The notes under the pieces: model-generated
Database searches by the model: none
What the model was told of the DNA's origin: nothing
The model's input: only the letters and a program-made list of their open reading frames with translations
Translations under genes and position numbers: made by a program
Source of the DNA: PNKC01 sp039917655
Lineage (GTDB): Bacteria; Chloroflexota; Dehalococcoidia; Tepidiformales; Tepidiformaceae
DNA length: 9,381 nucleotides
Direction of reading: 5' to 3'
NCBI GenBank assembly: GCA_039917655.1
Contig: JBDSJC010000247.1
Span: forward strand, 1 to 9,381
In this document: positions 1 to 5,404 of the stretch, one piece after another
Layout of the letters: the number at the start of each line of letters is the position of its first letter
Numbering within the stretch: the stretch's first letter is position 1

Positions 1-177
1 GACCTTCCGCTGGCGGTGGGGTTTGGGATTACCAGCCGCGAGCATGTGATTGCCGTCGGGAAGCTGGCGGATGCGGTGGCCGTGGGCTCCGCGGTGATAG
101 CGGTGCTCGATGCCGCGGCGCCGGGCCAGGCGGCGGCCGATGCGCGGGCGTTCGTGGAGAAGATGACGGGGCGGTGA
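1..177 (+). CDS. trpA: Tryptophan synthase alpha subunit, C-terminal end (partial)
   Basis: Frame 1 is open from the window edge to the TGA at 175-177 and gives the last 58 residues, beginning DLPLAVGFGITSREHV and continuing through ADAVAVGSAVI. Both segments are hallmarks of the TrpA TIM barrel: the VGFGI strand and the (D/G)xxxVGSA(I/V) phosphate-binding strand near the C terminus. TrpA cleaves indole-3-glycerol phosphate to indole and glyceraldehyde-3-phosphate and passes indole to TrpB in the cytoplasm. The start and about three quarters of the gene lie outside the window, so operon partners upstream cannot be seen. It converges on a minus-strand gene remnant, and a palindrome at 231-268 lies about 54 nt past the stop, where it could act as a terminator. 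Family assignment is secure from these motifs. Confidence 0.9.
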   Translation, partial: DLPLAVGFGITSREHVIAVGKLADAVAVGSAVIAVLDAAAPGQAAADARAFVEKMTGR

Positions 178-230
178 GGGCGGCGTTGCTGACCGCCAGA
201 ACCAATTCCTAATTGCGCCTGGCGGGCGGG

Positions 231-268
231 CCCTCACCCTGCCCTCTCCCGCTGCGGAGGGAGAGGGA
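231..268. repeat. REP-like palindromic element between convergent genes
   Basis: CCCTCTCCC (242-250) and GGGAGAGGG (259-267) form a perfect 9-bp stem with an 8-nt loop, preceded by a related CCCTCACCCT tract at 231-240. C-rich/G-rich palindromes of this kind recur as dispersed intergenic elements in many GC-rich genomes. Whether this one is multicopy cannot be tested in one window. It sits between trpA and the convergent flavoprotein remnant and could work as a bidirectional terminator, though no clear U-tract follows. The last dozen or so codons of the remnant lie inside it. Confidence 0.55.
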
Positions 269-554
269 AACGCTGTAGAAGCGCGGCCGGGCCGAACGTG
301 GTGGTAGGTGGGGATTCGGGGGGCAGATAGGCCGCCAGCGCCGAGCGGCAGAAGTGCGGGTTCTGAGAGAAGAAGTGCTCCGGCCCGGCATGGACGTTGG
401 TGAAATTGCAGCGCCCACCGCCCGAGATCAGGATCTTCCGCCCCGCCTCGTCGTTCCGTTCAAGCACAACCACCGAACGCCAGCGCCGCCCGGCCTCAAT
501 GGCGCACATCAGCCCGGCCGCGCCCGCGCCAAGGATGATGGTGTTGTAGGTCAT
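234..554 (-). pseudogene. Truncated HI0933/BaiN-like FAD-dependent oxidoreductase
   Basis: Starting at the ATG at 554, the protein begins MTYNTIILGAGAAGL, a Rossmann dinucleotide-binding motif with GxGxxG at about residues 9-14. It continues to GRKILISGGGRCNFTN (about 39-53) and NPHFCRSALAAY (about 65-76), which are diagnostic of the HI0933-like flavoprotein family. Members are normally about 400 residues. Here the frame stops after 106 residues, and from about residue 77 it turns into proline/arginine-rich text unlike the family and runs into the palindrome at 231-268. The missing 300 residues cannot be elsewhere, because trpA ends only 57 nt further on. I infer a deletion with the palindrome at or near the scar. 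The start lies 14 nt after the stop of the upstream minus-strand gene. No good Shine-Dalgarno is visible. Almost certainly non-functional as an oxidoreductase. Confidence 0.75.
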
Positions 555-568
555 GCTACTCGAAATGG

Positions 569-1339
569 TCAGCTTCCCCCGGAAATCTCCGCCAGCCATG
601 CCAACAGCAATCCCTGTATGAGCTGTCGAGCTTCTCCAAGGGTCATCGGAGTTTGGGGGCCCTGTCTTGAAGTCCTCGCGTGTCTTGCTTGGTCGCCCAG
701 GGCGTTTGCGTTGTTCGCGGTGTGATCGAAACGCTTGAGTGCGCCCGCCGACACCCAACCGCGATCCTTGAGAAGTTGAGGCGACCCGACCGCTTCAGTA
801 ACGATCTCTTTGACCTTGTACAGACTCACCCAAGTGCCCTCCTCGAAGAAGCGCACCGCTCTGATCGCTCGAGAGTCGGCTAGCACGACCCCAAGCGCAG
901 CGGATGTCGCGGCCGGGTCCACGGGCTCGCCGCCGGAAATCACAACCGTGGGCTGAAAGACACGCAATGTCAGGGTCGCCGTCGCCGGAAGAATGAAGGT
1001 ATTGATTGCACCGGTGATGGGGTTCACTTCATGCACCGTGTCCAACTCAATGTGCTTGGCGTTCTCGTCGTGGAGGAGCAGCCACCCGTTGAAGATGGCC
1101 AGGAACTCCTGACCACGGCGTTCGACCATCAAGACGTCGCCCACGGCGTCGAGCTCGTCACTGCGGAACGCCGGTTTGCCCTGCAACTCGGTGAGTGCGA
1201 ATCCCGCGGGAAGAGTTCGTTGCAGCGTTTCGATGTCAGCTGAATCGCCGCGTAGAGTGAGAAGCCACCTCGCCATGAGGCGACTATACTTGGGAAAGGC
1301 GTAGTCTCCCCAGGATCTGTCCAGTAGTGCTAGTGCCAC
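569..1339 (-). CDS. Conserved hypothetical protein, unknown function
   Basis: A 256-residue soluble-looking protein with no signal peptide or membrane segment. It starts at GTG 1339 (MALALLDRSWGDY). The C-terminal half holds the most family-like text: FFEEGTWVSLYKVKEIV, then RGWVSAGALKRFDHTANN, then GDQARHA, and a final PMTLGEARQLIQGLLLAWL helix. I have an impression of this arrangement from uncharacterised bacterial proteins but can name no function. The middle part (VLMVERRGQEFLAIFNGWLLLHD) looks like beta structure. It is transcribed away from the HEPN-like gene across a 52-nt gap and runs towards the flavoprotein remnant 14 nt downstream. Base composition looks lower in G+C than trpA or ribF, consistent with acquired DNA, but this was judged by eye. 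A start at the internal ATG encoding MARWLLTL is possible. Confidence 0.7.
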   Translation of the reverse strand: MALALLDRSWGDYAFPKYSRLMARWLLTLRGDSADIETLQRTLPAGFALTELQGKPAFRSDELDAVGDVLMVERRGQEFLAIFNGWLLLHDENAKHIELDTVHEVNPITGAINTFILPATATLTLRVFQPTVVISGGEPVDPAATSAALGVVLADSRAIRAVRFFEEGTWVSLYKVKEIVTEAVGSPQLLKDRGWVSAGALKRFDHTANNANALGDQARHARTSRQGPQTPMTLGEARQLIQGLLLAWLAEISGGS

Positions 1340-1341
1340 AG

Positions 1342-1360
1342 GCCGCGCCCCGCGCGCGGC
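1342..1360. promoter_or_regulatory. GC-rich inverted repeat in divergent intergenic region
   Basis: GCCGCGC (1342-1348) and GCGCGGC (1354-1360) form a 7-bp stem with a 5-nt loop. It lies directly upstream of the GTG start of the minus-strand hypothetical gene and 31 nt upstream of the GTG start of the HEPN-like gene. An operator in the shared 52-nt divergent region is possible. No convincing -35/-10 pair is visible for either direction. Confidence 0.3.
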
Positions 1361-1391
1361 TCGGTGACCTTAGCGAGTAGCCCATCAACCC

Positions 1392-1922
1392 GTGGAGACT
1401 GAAGTGACTCAGTGTGCGTCATGCGGCGCTGACATCCCAAACGAGGGAGAACCGCGAACTCCGTGCGAGTGTGGTGCGACCGCGAGGGTTCATTCCGCGA
1501 AAATCGTAGTAACGGCCCACGCTGCAGTCTCGGCCAAGGCAACGGTTGTCACCTACCCCGAACGGCTTCTCATTCTTGCCGACGAACTCGCAACTCGAGA
1601 CGACCATCCGGGTTTGGCAGTCGTCGTCGGCGCGATGGCGTGCGAATCCGGAGTCGTGCGAATGCTGTGGCGGCTGCTTGAATCTGAAGGACGATCAACC
1701 GAGGAAGCGAATAAGTGGTATTTCGACACCGTGGTGACGCATTACACCGAGCTGAGCGGCGATGCTATCAACCAAGCAACATTCTGGTCGGACTTCAAGA
1801 GGGCCGCCAAACTCCGGAATCGTATGGTGCACACGAGCTACGTTCCGACTCCGGAAGAGACCGTCGACTCCCTTGCTGCTTACCATCCATTCATCGAGCA
1901 CCTGAAATCCAAAGGATTGTAG
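1392..1922 (+). CDS. Zinc-ribbon and HEPN-like domain protein
   Basis: A 176-residue protein. The N terminus carries a compact Cys cluster, C8-x2-C11 and C25-x-C27 (CASCGADIP... CECGA), typical of a zinc ribbon. Residues about 55-175 are predicted helical and contain LRNRMVH at 141-147. R142-N143 followed by H147 matches the R(N)x4-6H motif of HEPN domains, many of which are RNases in toxin-antitoxin, abortive-infection and CRISPR systems; others are non-catalytic. Function here is inferred from the motif alone; the family is not one I can name. The start is GTG at 1392; an in-frame GTG at 1404 is nearly as good and keeps all four cysteines. It diverges from the unknown gene at 1339-569 and converges on the AAA+ ATPase with 108 nt between the stops. 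No adjacent MNT nucleotidyltransferase (the usual HEPN antitoxin) is visible. Confidence 0.7.
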   Translation: METEVTQCASCGADIPNEGEPRTPCECGATARVHSAKIVVTAHAAVSAKATVVTYPERLLILADELATRDDHPGLAVVVGAMACESGVVRMLWRLLESEGRSTEEANKWYFDTVVTHYTELSGDAINQATFWSDFKRAAKLRNRMVHTSYVPTPEETVDSLAAYHPFIEHLKSKGL

Positions 1923-2030
1923 GTGCGGCAGAGCACACGTCAATGCCACCCCATACCAGAAACGCCGCCGAGATCTTGTGTCGAGCGCATGAAAGTCGGT
2001 CGCCCAGCGCCAACGCCCAGCCCAGCGCCG

Positions 2031-3221
2031 TCAGGCTTCCCAGTCACTCCCCGGCATGATCCGCTTCATGAATTCGTCGAACAACGGGACGGTGAAGGCC
2101 GTGTCGCCGTGGCTTGGGCTCCAGATCATGCCCTTGGTGATCAACCCGCTTCGTGTTGGCCCCAACCCCGTCACCTGCCGGCCAAGGCGGGCCGCGATGT
2201 CGCCCGAACGATGAGGACCAGGGCCAAGCTCCGCCATCGCTCTCATGTACCGCCTTTCCACCGGCGTAAGCCTGTCGAAGCGCACTCGAAAGAAGCTCTC
2301 GTCCAGCGCGGCGATTGCTCCGACCGATGCTTGCCGCACATCTTCCAGAGTGATCGGAGAGGCATCGGCGACGTCCCACGCGTGCTTGCCCCATTCCTGG
2401 AGGAAGTACGGGTATCCCTGCGTAACCTGGACGATGAGGTCCAAAGCACCAGGCTCGACCGCGACGCCCCGCGCTTCCGCCGGCCTGGCGATCGCTATCC
2501 TGGCGGCGGTTGCGTCCAGCGGCCCCACCTCGGGAAAGTCGAAGAGCCGTTCGGCGTAGGACTTCGCCTGCCCCATGCGGCCCCGCAGCTGAGGCAAGCC
2601 CGCCCCCACCAGCGCGACCGGGAGCTGGCGCTGCGCTGTACGGTGCAGGGCCATGACGAGCGCGGCCAGCTGTTCTTCCGGGACGTACTGCAATTCGTCC
2701 ACAAAGAGGATCAGAGCCGTCCCCGCCTTCTGGGCGGCCGCTCCCGCCGCCTCCAACAACGCCTGCAAGTCCTGCTCCAGATCGCCGTTATCGGCCAGCC
2801 CCGGTTCCGGTTCGAAGTCAACCCCGACCTCAATGTCCTGATATTTGACCTTCAGCGACCGCGCGAACCCGGTTAGCGCCCTGAGACCACGCTGAGCGAG
2901 GTCCTTGGCCAGCTCATTCCGGGAGAGGCGCAAGAGGGCAAGTCGCAGTTGGGGCGCAAGAATTGCGGGCAACGAACGGCCCTCGGGGGCCTCGATCCGG
3001 ATGGTTACGATGCCCGTCGCCTCCGCATCGTCCAGCATGCGATCGAGCAACACTGTCTTGCCGACTCCGCGCAGGCCGACCATGAGAATGCTCTTGGCTG
3101 GCAGCCGTCGCCTGACCCGCTCGATGGCAATGCGGACCATTTCGCGCAGGTCGTCACGCCCGGCCAACTCCGGCGGCGGGGTGCCAGCCCCTGGCGCAAA
3201 TGGGTTCAGGATCGGGTCCAT
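2031..3221 (-). CDS. AAA+ ATPase, archaeal-type Orc1/Cdc6-like
   Basis: A 396-residue ATPase starting at ATG 3221 with MDPILNPFAPGAGTPPPELA, the N-terminal signature of the bacterial ATP-binding proteins related to archaeal ATPases. Walker A is GLRGVGKT (49-56) and Walker B is ILFVDELQ (171-178, with D175-E176). A sensor-1 region reads LVGAGLP (204-210), followed by RLFDFPEV. Residues about 313-385 form a winged-helix-like C-terminal part ending PLFDEFMKR. Family members are soluble P-loop ATPases found singly in many GC-rich bacteria. Their cellular role is unsettled, so I do not assign a process. All catalytic motifs appear intact. The start codon lies 8 nt after a TATAAA box with no Shine-Dalgarno, suggesting a leaderless mRNA, and an unusual array of AGTTTA boxes lies directly upstream. 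It is a single-gene unit, convergent with the HEPN-like gene. Confidence 0.88.
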   Translation of the reverse strand: MDPILNPFAPGAGTPPPELAGRDDLREMVRIAIERVRRRLPAKSILMVGLRGVGKTVLLDRMLDDAEATGIVTIRIEAPEGRSLPAILAPQLRLALLRLSRNELAKDLAQRGLRALTGFARSLKVKYQDIEVGVDFEPEPGLADNGDLEQDLQALLEAAGAAAQKAGTALILFVDELQYVPEEQLAALVMALHRTAQRQLPVALVGAGLPQLRGRMGQAKSYAERLFDFPEVGPLDATAARIAIARPAEARGVAVEPGALDLIVQVTQGYPYFLQEWGKHAWDVADASPITLEDVRQASVGAIAALDESFFRVRFDRLTPVERRYMRAMAELGPGPHRSGDIAARLGRQVTGLGPTRSGLITKGMIWSPSHGDTAFTVPLFDEFMKRIMPGSDWEA

Positions 3222-3227
3222 CCCGGA

Positions 3228-3289
3228 AGTTTATAGAGAGTTTAGCCAAATTACAACTTTTCGATAAACTCCCTAAACTCCCTACAACT
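3228..3289. repeat. Array of AGTTTA/TAAACT boxes in the ATPase promoter
   Basis: Plus-strand AGTTTA occurs at 3228-3233 and 3239-3244 (11-nt period), and its inverse TAAACT at 3265-3270 and 3274-3279 (9-nt period). The four boxes form a large imperfect inverted repeat. TACAACT also repeats directly at 3252-3258 and 3283-3289. The tract is strikingly AT-rich against its surroundings and lies immediately upstream of the AAA+ ATPase start. It looks like a set of half-sites for a DNA-binding protein, possibly the ATPase itself through its winged-helix part, or the footprint of a mobile promoter-gene cassette. Function is inference. Confidence 0.6.
3230..3256 (-). promoter_or_regulatory. Candidate leaderless promoter of the AAA+ ATPase
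   Basis: Reading the minus strand, TTGTAA (3256-3251) and TATAAA (3235-3230) are separated by 15 nt. Only 8 nt then remain to the ATG at 3221. A transcript would therefore begin at or next to the start codon. The spacer is shorter than ideal, so the -35 is uncertain. Two of the AGTTTA boxes overlap the -10 and the spacer, so a protein bound there would block RNA polymerase. Confidence 0.4.
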
Positions 3290-3303
3290 CACGCCCGGCG
3301 CGC

Positions 3304-3327
3304 TCCGACATCCCGACACCCCGACAC
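3304..3327. repeat. Three tandem 8-nt units
   Basis: Units TCCGACAT, CCCGACAC and CCCGACAC follow each other without gaps; the second and third are identical. A short degenerate minisatellite with no coding context. Confidence 0.6.
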
Positions 3328-3405
3328 GCCGTGACCCGCGCCACTCACCCCTCCGCCATGACCCGCTCGCAATGCCACGCTGTTCAAAACGCCGTGCGCG
3401 CCCGC

Positions 3406-3426
3406 ACTCGGGACTCGGGACTGGGG
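3406..3426. repeat. Three tandem heptads (ACTCGGG type)
   Basis: ACTCGGG, ACTCGGG and ACTGGGG lie head to tail. The same heptad class (GGACTC plus one base) appears again as two tandem units upstream of ribF at 7728-7741, so this may be a short-tandem-repeat family of this genome. Confidence 0.6.
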
Positions 3427-3456
3427 AACGCGGTTAGCCCGTTGAGCGACCGCGTT
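3427..3456. other. Strong intergenic hairpin
   Basis: AACGCGGT (3427-3434) and ACCGCGTT (3449-3456) pair perfectly over 8 bp around a 14-nt loop. It abuts the heptad repeat. A second overlapping palindrome, CGCGTT-A-AACGCG (3451-3463), gives an alternative fold. There is no U-tract, so it is not an obvious intrinsic terminator. A small RNA, a protein site or a repeat remnant are all possible. Confidence 0.4.
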
Positions 3457-3640
3457 AAACGCGCTACCAACGCAAAAGGACTTTTCGGACAAAATAAATG
3501 CACTGCATCGCACTTACCGCTCCCGGCCCAGAAAGCGCGGACCTGTGCGGCGCGCCCGCCCAAGGGTGTACCTGGCCCAATCCAAACTCGACAATCCCCA
3601 ACCCAAAATCAGTACTGCGCGCGCGCGCCGCATCGTCTGC

Positions 3641-3646
3641 TATACT
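3641..3646 (+). promoter_or_regulatory. Candidate -10 box of the aromatic operon
   Basis: TATACT is the best -10-like hexamer upstream of the leader peptide. No good -35 lies 16-18 nt before it, where the sequence is alternating GC. Transcription from here would give an RNA leader of about 245 nt before the chorismate mutase start, covering the leader peptide and its hairpins. Weak on its own. Confidence 0.3.
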
Positions 3647-3708
3647 CGCCCGCAGTGACGCTGCCAGCGGATGCCGCTGCGCGCAGAGCGTTTGGGAGTT
3701 TGTGGAGA

Positions 3709-3843
3709 ATGGTTCCGGCTGATAACGGGCAGGTGACTGCGGCCCTTCGACGGGACAACGAGCGCCGCTGGGCGTGGCGTTGGCCCCTCGTGGGCCGCGC
3801 TTATATGTGCCCGTCAGCCGGGGTGTTTACTCTCCGGCGGTAA
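3709..3843 (+). CDS. Probable Trp-rich leader peptide of the aromatic operon
   Basis: A 44-codon frame from ATG 3709 to TAA 3841-3843. It contains RRWAWRWPLVGRAYM, with Trp codons at 3769, 3775 and 3781, i.e. three Trp in five codons. GGGAG at 3694-3698 lies 10 nt before the ATG; an in-frame GTG at 3733 could be the true start. Trp-rich short peptides ahead of trp or DAHP synthase genes are known to drive ribosome-mediated attenuation: scarce charged tRNA-Trp stalls the ribosome on the Trp codons and changes the downstream RNA fold. Here the last Trp codon lies inside the first hairpin arm, and the stop codon lies inside the 3806-3850 hairpin. The next gene makes the first committed branch enzyme (chorismate mutase), followed by DAHP synthase. 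The frame is open further upstream, so only the Trp cluster, the position and the RNA fold support it. Confidence 0.55.
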   Translation: MVPADNGQVTAALRRDNERRWAWRWPLVGRAYMCPSAGVFTLRR

Positions 3844-3850
3844 GGGCACA
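3739..3850 (+). promoter_or_regulatory. Attenuator-like set of competing RNA stems
   Basis: Arm 1 (GGCCC, 3782-3786, overlapping the third Trp codon) pairs with arm 2 (GGGCC, 3792-3796); this extends to 3777-3800 with one bulge. Arm 2 is also perfectly complementary over 7 nt to GCGGCCC at 3739-3745. Arm 2 can instead pair by GGGC (3792-3795) with GCCC (3809-3812) in arm 3. Arm 3 pairs with arm 4, TGTGCCC (3806-3812) with GGGCACA (3844-3850), 7 bp, with an inner 5-bp stem 3817-3821/3834-3838. This is the 1:2, 2:3, 3:4 logic of classical attenuators. No U-tract follows arm 4, so it is not a standard intrinsic terminator. Rho-dependent or translational control would have to be invoked. Confidence 0.5.
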
Positions 3851-3880
3851 GCCTTCTACCCCTATCAACAAACCCCCTGG

Positions 3881-3886
3881 AGGAGG
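3881..3886 (+). promoter_or_regulatory. Shine-Dalgarno of chorismate mutase
   Basis: A full AGGAGG lies 10 nt before the ATG at 3897 and decides that start. CCTTCT at 3852-3857, just after the attenuator hairpin, can pair with it over six positions (one G-U), so the site could be masked in one leader conformation. Confidence 0.75.
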
Positions 3887-3896
3887 ATCTGCGCGT

Positions 3897-4280
3897 ATGC
3901 CAGTGCGAGGCGTCCGTGGTGCGACCACCGTGAGCAAAAACAGCAAGGAAGAGATCCTTGAGGCAACGCGTGAGTTGCTCACGGTGATGCTCGATGTCAA
4001 CCAGATCAACGTCGAGGACATCGCTTCGGCCTGGTTGACCACCACCCCAGATGTCTACGCTGAGTTCCCCGCGGTCGCTGCGCGGCTCATGGGTTGGACC
4101 ATGGTCCCGCTCATGCAAAGCCACGAAATGTCCGTGCCGGGAATGCTTCCCCTGTGCATACGTGTCCTGCTCCACCTGAACACGGAAAAAGGACAACATG
4201 AGATCCATCATGTCTATCTCCGAGAGGCCAGCCGCCTCCGGCCAGACCTCAGCAGCCAGACCTATTCAACCGCACGGTAA
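3897..4280 (+). CDS. aroH: Chorismate mutase, AroH class
   Basis: A 127-residue protein that closely follows the monofunctional trimeric chorismate mutase of Bacillus subtilis (127 residues): MPVRGVRGATTV at the N terminus, TTTPDVYAEFPA (48-59), GWTMVP (66-71), EM (77-78), CIRV (87-90) and HHVYLREASRLRPDL (104-118). Residues matching the known active site are R7, E77, R89 and Y107. The enzyme turns chorismate into prephenate, the branch to phenylalanine and tyrosine, in the cytoplasm. The start is fixed by AGGAGG at 3881-3886 and by the family N terminus. It is first in an operon with DAHP synthase, whose preferred start lies 13 nt after this stop. This pairing places the pathway's first step and a branch step under one control region containing a Trp-rich leader. 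The symbol follows B. subtilis; it is not the E. coli DAHP synthase of the same name. Confidence 0.93.
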   Translation: MPVRGVRGATTVSKNSKEEILEATRELLTVMLDVNQINVEDIASAWLTTTPDVYAEFPAVAARLMGWTMVPLMQSHEMSVPGMLPLCIRVLLHLNTEKGQHEIHHVYLREASRLRPDLSSQTYSTAR

Positions 4281-4293
4281 CGGAGACTTCCCG

Positions 4294-5340
4294 GTGATAA
4301 TTGTTGTTTCCCCGGAGGCCACTCCGGCGGACCTGGACCACATCGTCGCGCGCATTCAAGAGACTGGCCGCACGGCGCACGTCTCGGTGGGCACCGAACG
4401 CAGCATCATCGGCGTCATCGGGCCGGATGCGCCCGAACTGCAGGACATGTTCGAAAGCATGCCCCATGTGGAATCGGTGCACCGCGTCACGAAGCCATAC
4501 AAGCTGGTTAGCCGAGACTTCCACCCCGCAAACTCGGTGATCGATGTCGGCCGCGGCGTGACGGTCGGGGGCACGGAACTGTCGGTGATGGCTGGTCCAT
4601 GTTCGATCGAAAACGAAGACCACATCGTCCAGACTGCCCACGCCGTGAAAGCGGCGGGCGCGAACATCCTGCGCGGTGGCGCCTATAAGCCGCGCAGCTC
4701 GCCCTACGCCTTTCGCGGGCTGGGTGAAGAGGGACTCGCCTTCCTCGCTACCGCCGGCCGCGAAACGGACATGCCCGTGATCACCGAGTTGATGAGCGTG
4801 CGCGACATCGATTCGGTCTGCCGCTACGCCGACATCATCCAGATCGGCGCGCGCAACATGCAGAACTTCGTCCTCCTGGACGAGGTGGGCATGGCCAGGA
4901 AGCCGGTGATGCTGAAGCGCGCACTGAGCGGCCAGATCGAAGAGTGGCTGCTGGCTGCGGAGTACATCATGGCGCAGGGCAACCCGAACGTGATCCTCTG
5001 CGAGCGCGGCATCCGCACCTTTGAGACGGCGTACCGCAACACGTTCGATATTAACGCCATCCCGCTGGCCAAAGAGCTGAGCCACCTTCCCGTCATCGCC
5101 GACCCAAGCCACGGTACGGGCAAGTACCAGTTGGTCGCCCCGGTGGGCATGGCGGCGATCGCGGCGGGCGCCGATGGGCTGATGATCGAGGTACATCCAA
5201 GCCCGGACCACGCGCTCAGTGATGGCGCCCAATCCTTGACGTACGAACGGTTCGCCGGGATGATGCGCTCGGTCGCCGGTATCGCGAATGCCGTCGAGCG
5301 GACGCTCTCAGGAGTGGGGGCGTCTGCAGCAGCGCGATAG
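4294..5340 (+). CDS. aroF: DAHP synthase, type I-beta with N-terminal regulatory domain
   Basis: 3-deoxy-7-phosphoheptulonate synthase condenses phosphoenolpyruvate with erythrose-4-phosphate, the first shikimate step. From GTG 4294 the protein is 348 residues. A ferredoxin-like (ACT-like) regulatory domain spans about 1-70 (MIIVVSPEATPADLDHIVAR... KPYKLVSR), followed by the catalytic barrel with AGPCSIE (100-106), RGGAYKPRSSPY (127-138), IIQIGARNMQNF (181-192), CERGIRTFE (236-244) and DPSHGTG (270-276). Likely metal ligands are C103, H273, E299 and D310, each one position beyond the Thermotoga maritima ligands as I recall them. GTG 4294 is preferred because GGAG at 4282-4285 is well spaced, it avoids overlapping aroH, and the regulatory domain begins at once. 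The longer start at ATG 4198 would add 32 unfamiliar residues read over conserved aroH codons. The regulatory domain suggests Tyr/Phe feedback, while the leader suggests Trp control. The gene symbol is approximate. Confidence 0.93.
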   Translation: MIIVVSPEATPADLDHIVARIQETGRTAHVSVGTERSIIGVIGPDAPELQDMFESMPHVESVHRVTKPYKLVSRDFHPANSVIDVGRGVTVGGTELSVMAGPCSIENEDHIVQTAHAVKAAGANILRGGAYKPRSSPYAFRGLGEEGLAFLATAGRETDMPVITELMSVRDIDSVCRYADIIQIGARNMQNFVLLDEVGMARKPVMLKRALSGQIEEWLLAAEYIMAQGNPNVILCERGIRTFETAYRNTFDINAIPLAKELSHLPVIADPSHGTGKYQLVAPVGMAAIAAGADGLMIEVHPSPDHALSDGAQSLTYERFAGMMRSVAGIANAVERTLSGVGASAAAR

Positions 5341-5404
5341 CGGCAAGGGTCGTAGGACCAGGATGGGGACGCCCCGGCGAGGTGGCGGAGCCCCGTTTGG
5401 AGTC

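Larger units (their letters stand above)
3290..3708. other. Intergenic stretch without a convincing gene
   Basis: Together with the ATPase promoter this leaves about 490 bases without a supported gene. Open frames here (for example 3331 onward, or minus 3513-3289) show no recognisable domain, no ribosome binding site and a composition driven by the repeats. It contains an 8-nt tandem repeat, a heptad tandem repeat, a strong hairpin, a locally AT-rich patch around 3472-3492, an alternating GC run at 3617-3630 and a TATACT box at 3641. The 3' part is probably the promoter region of the aromatic operon. Confidence 0.6.

Noticed and set aside
569..1922. HEPN/MNT toxin-antitoxin pair
   Set aside because: The divergent neighbour shows no GSxxRGxxxxxSDxD nucleotidyltransferase motif, and the genes are not co-oriented, so the standard pair is not supported.
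1923..2876. Long plus-strand open frame (317 codons)
   Set aside because: Antisense to the AAA+ ATPase, which has intact Walker motifs; the frame has the low-complexity Arg/His/Pro composition of a GC-rich shadow.
3427..3475. tRNA-like text (GGTAGCGC and a possible anticodon-like arm on the minus strand)
   Set aside because: There is no T-arm with GTTCGA-type loop, no acceptor stem pairing, and the candidate anticodon loop has 5 rather than 7 bases.
3331..3708. Upstream extension of the leader-peptide frame as a longer protein
   Set aside because: Arg/Ala-rich text driven by intergenic repeats, with no domain and no ribosome binding site. Only the part from 3709 has a supporting start signal and context.
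3646..3896. T-box riboswitch in the aroH leader
   Set aside because: No T-box core (AGGGTGGNACCGCG-like) or AGTGA loop could be found; the Trp-codon leader explains the region better.
4249..5232. Long minus-strand open frame (327 codons)
   Set aside because: Antisense to the well-supported DAHP synthase; composition is a mirror of the sense codons.
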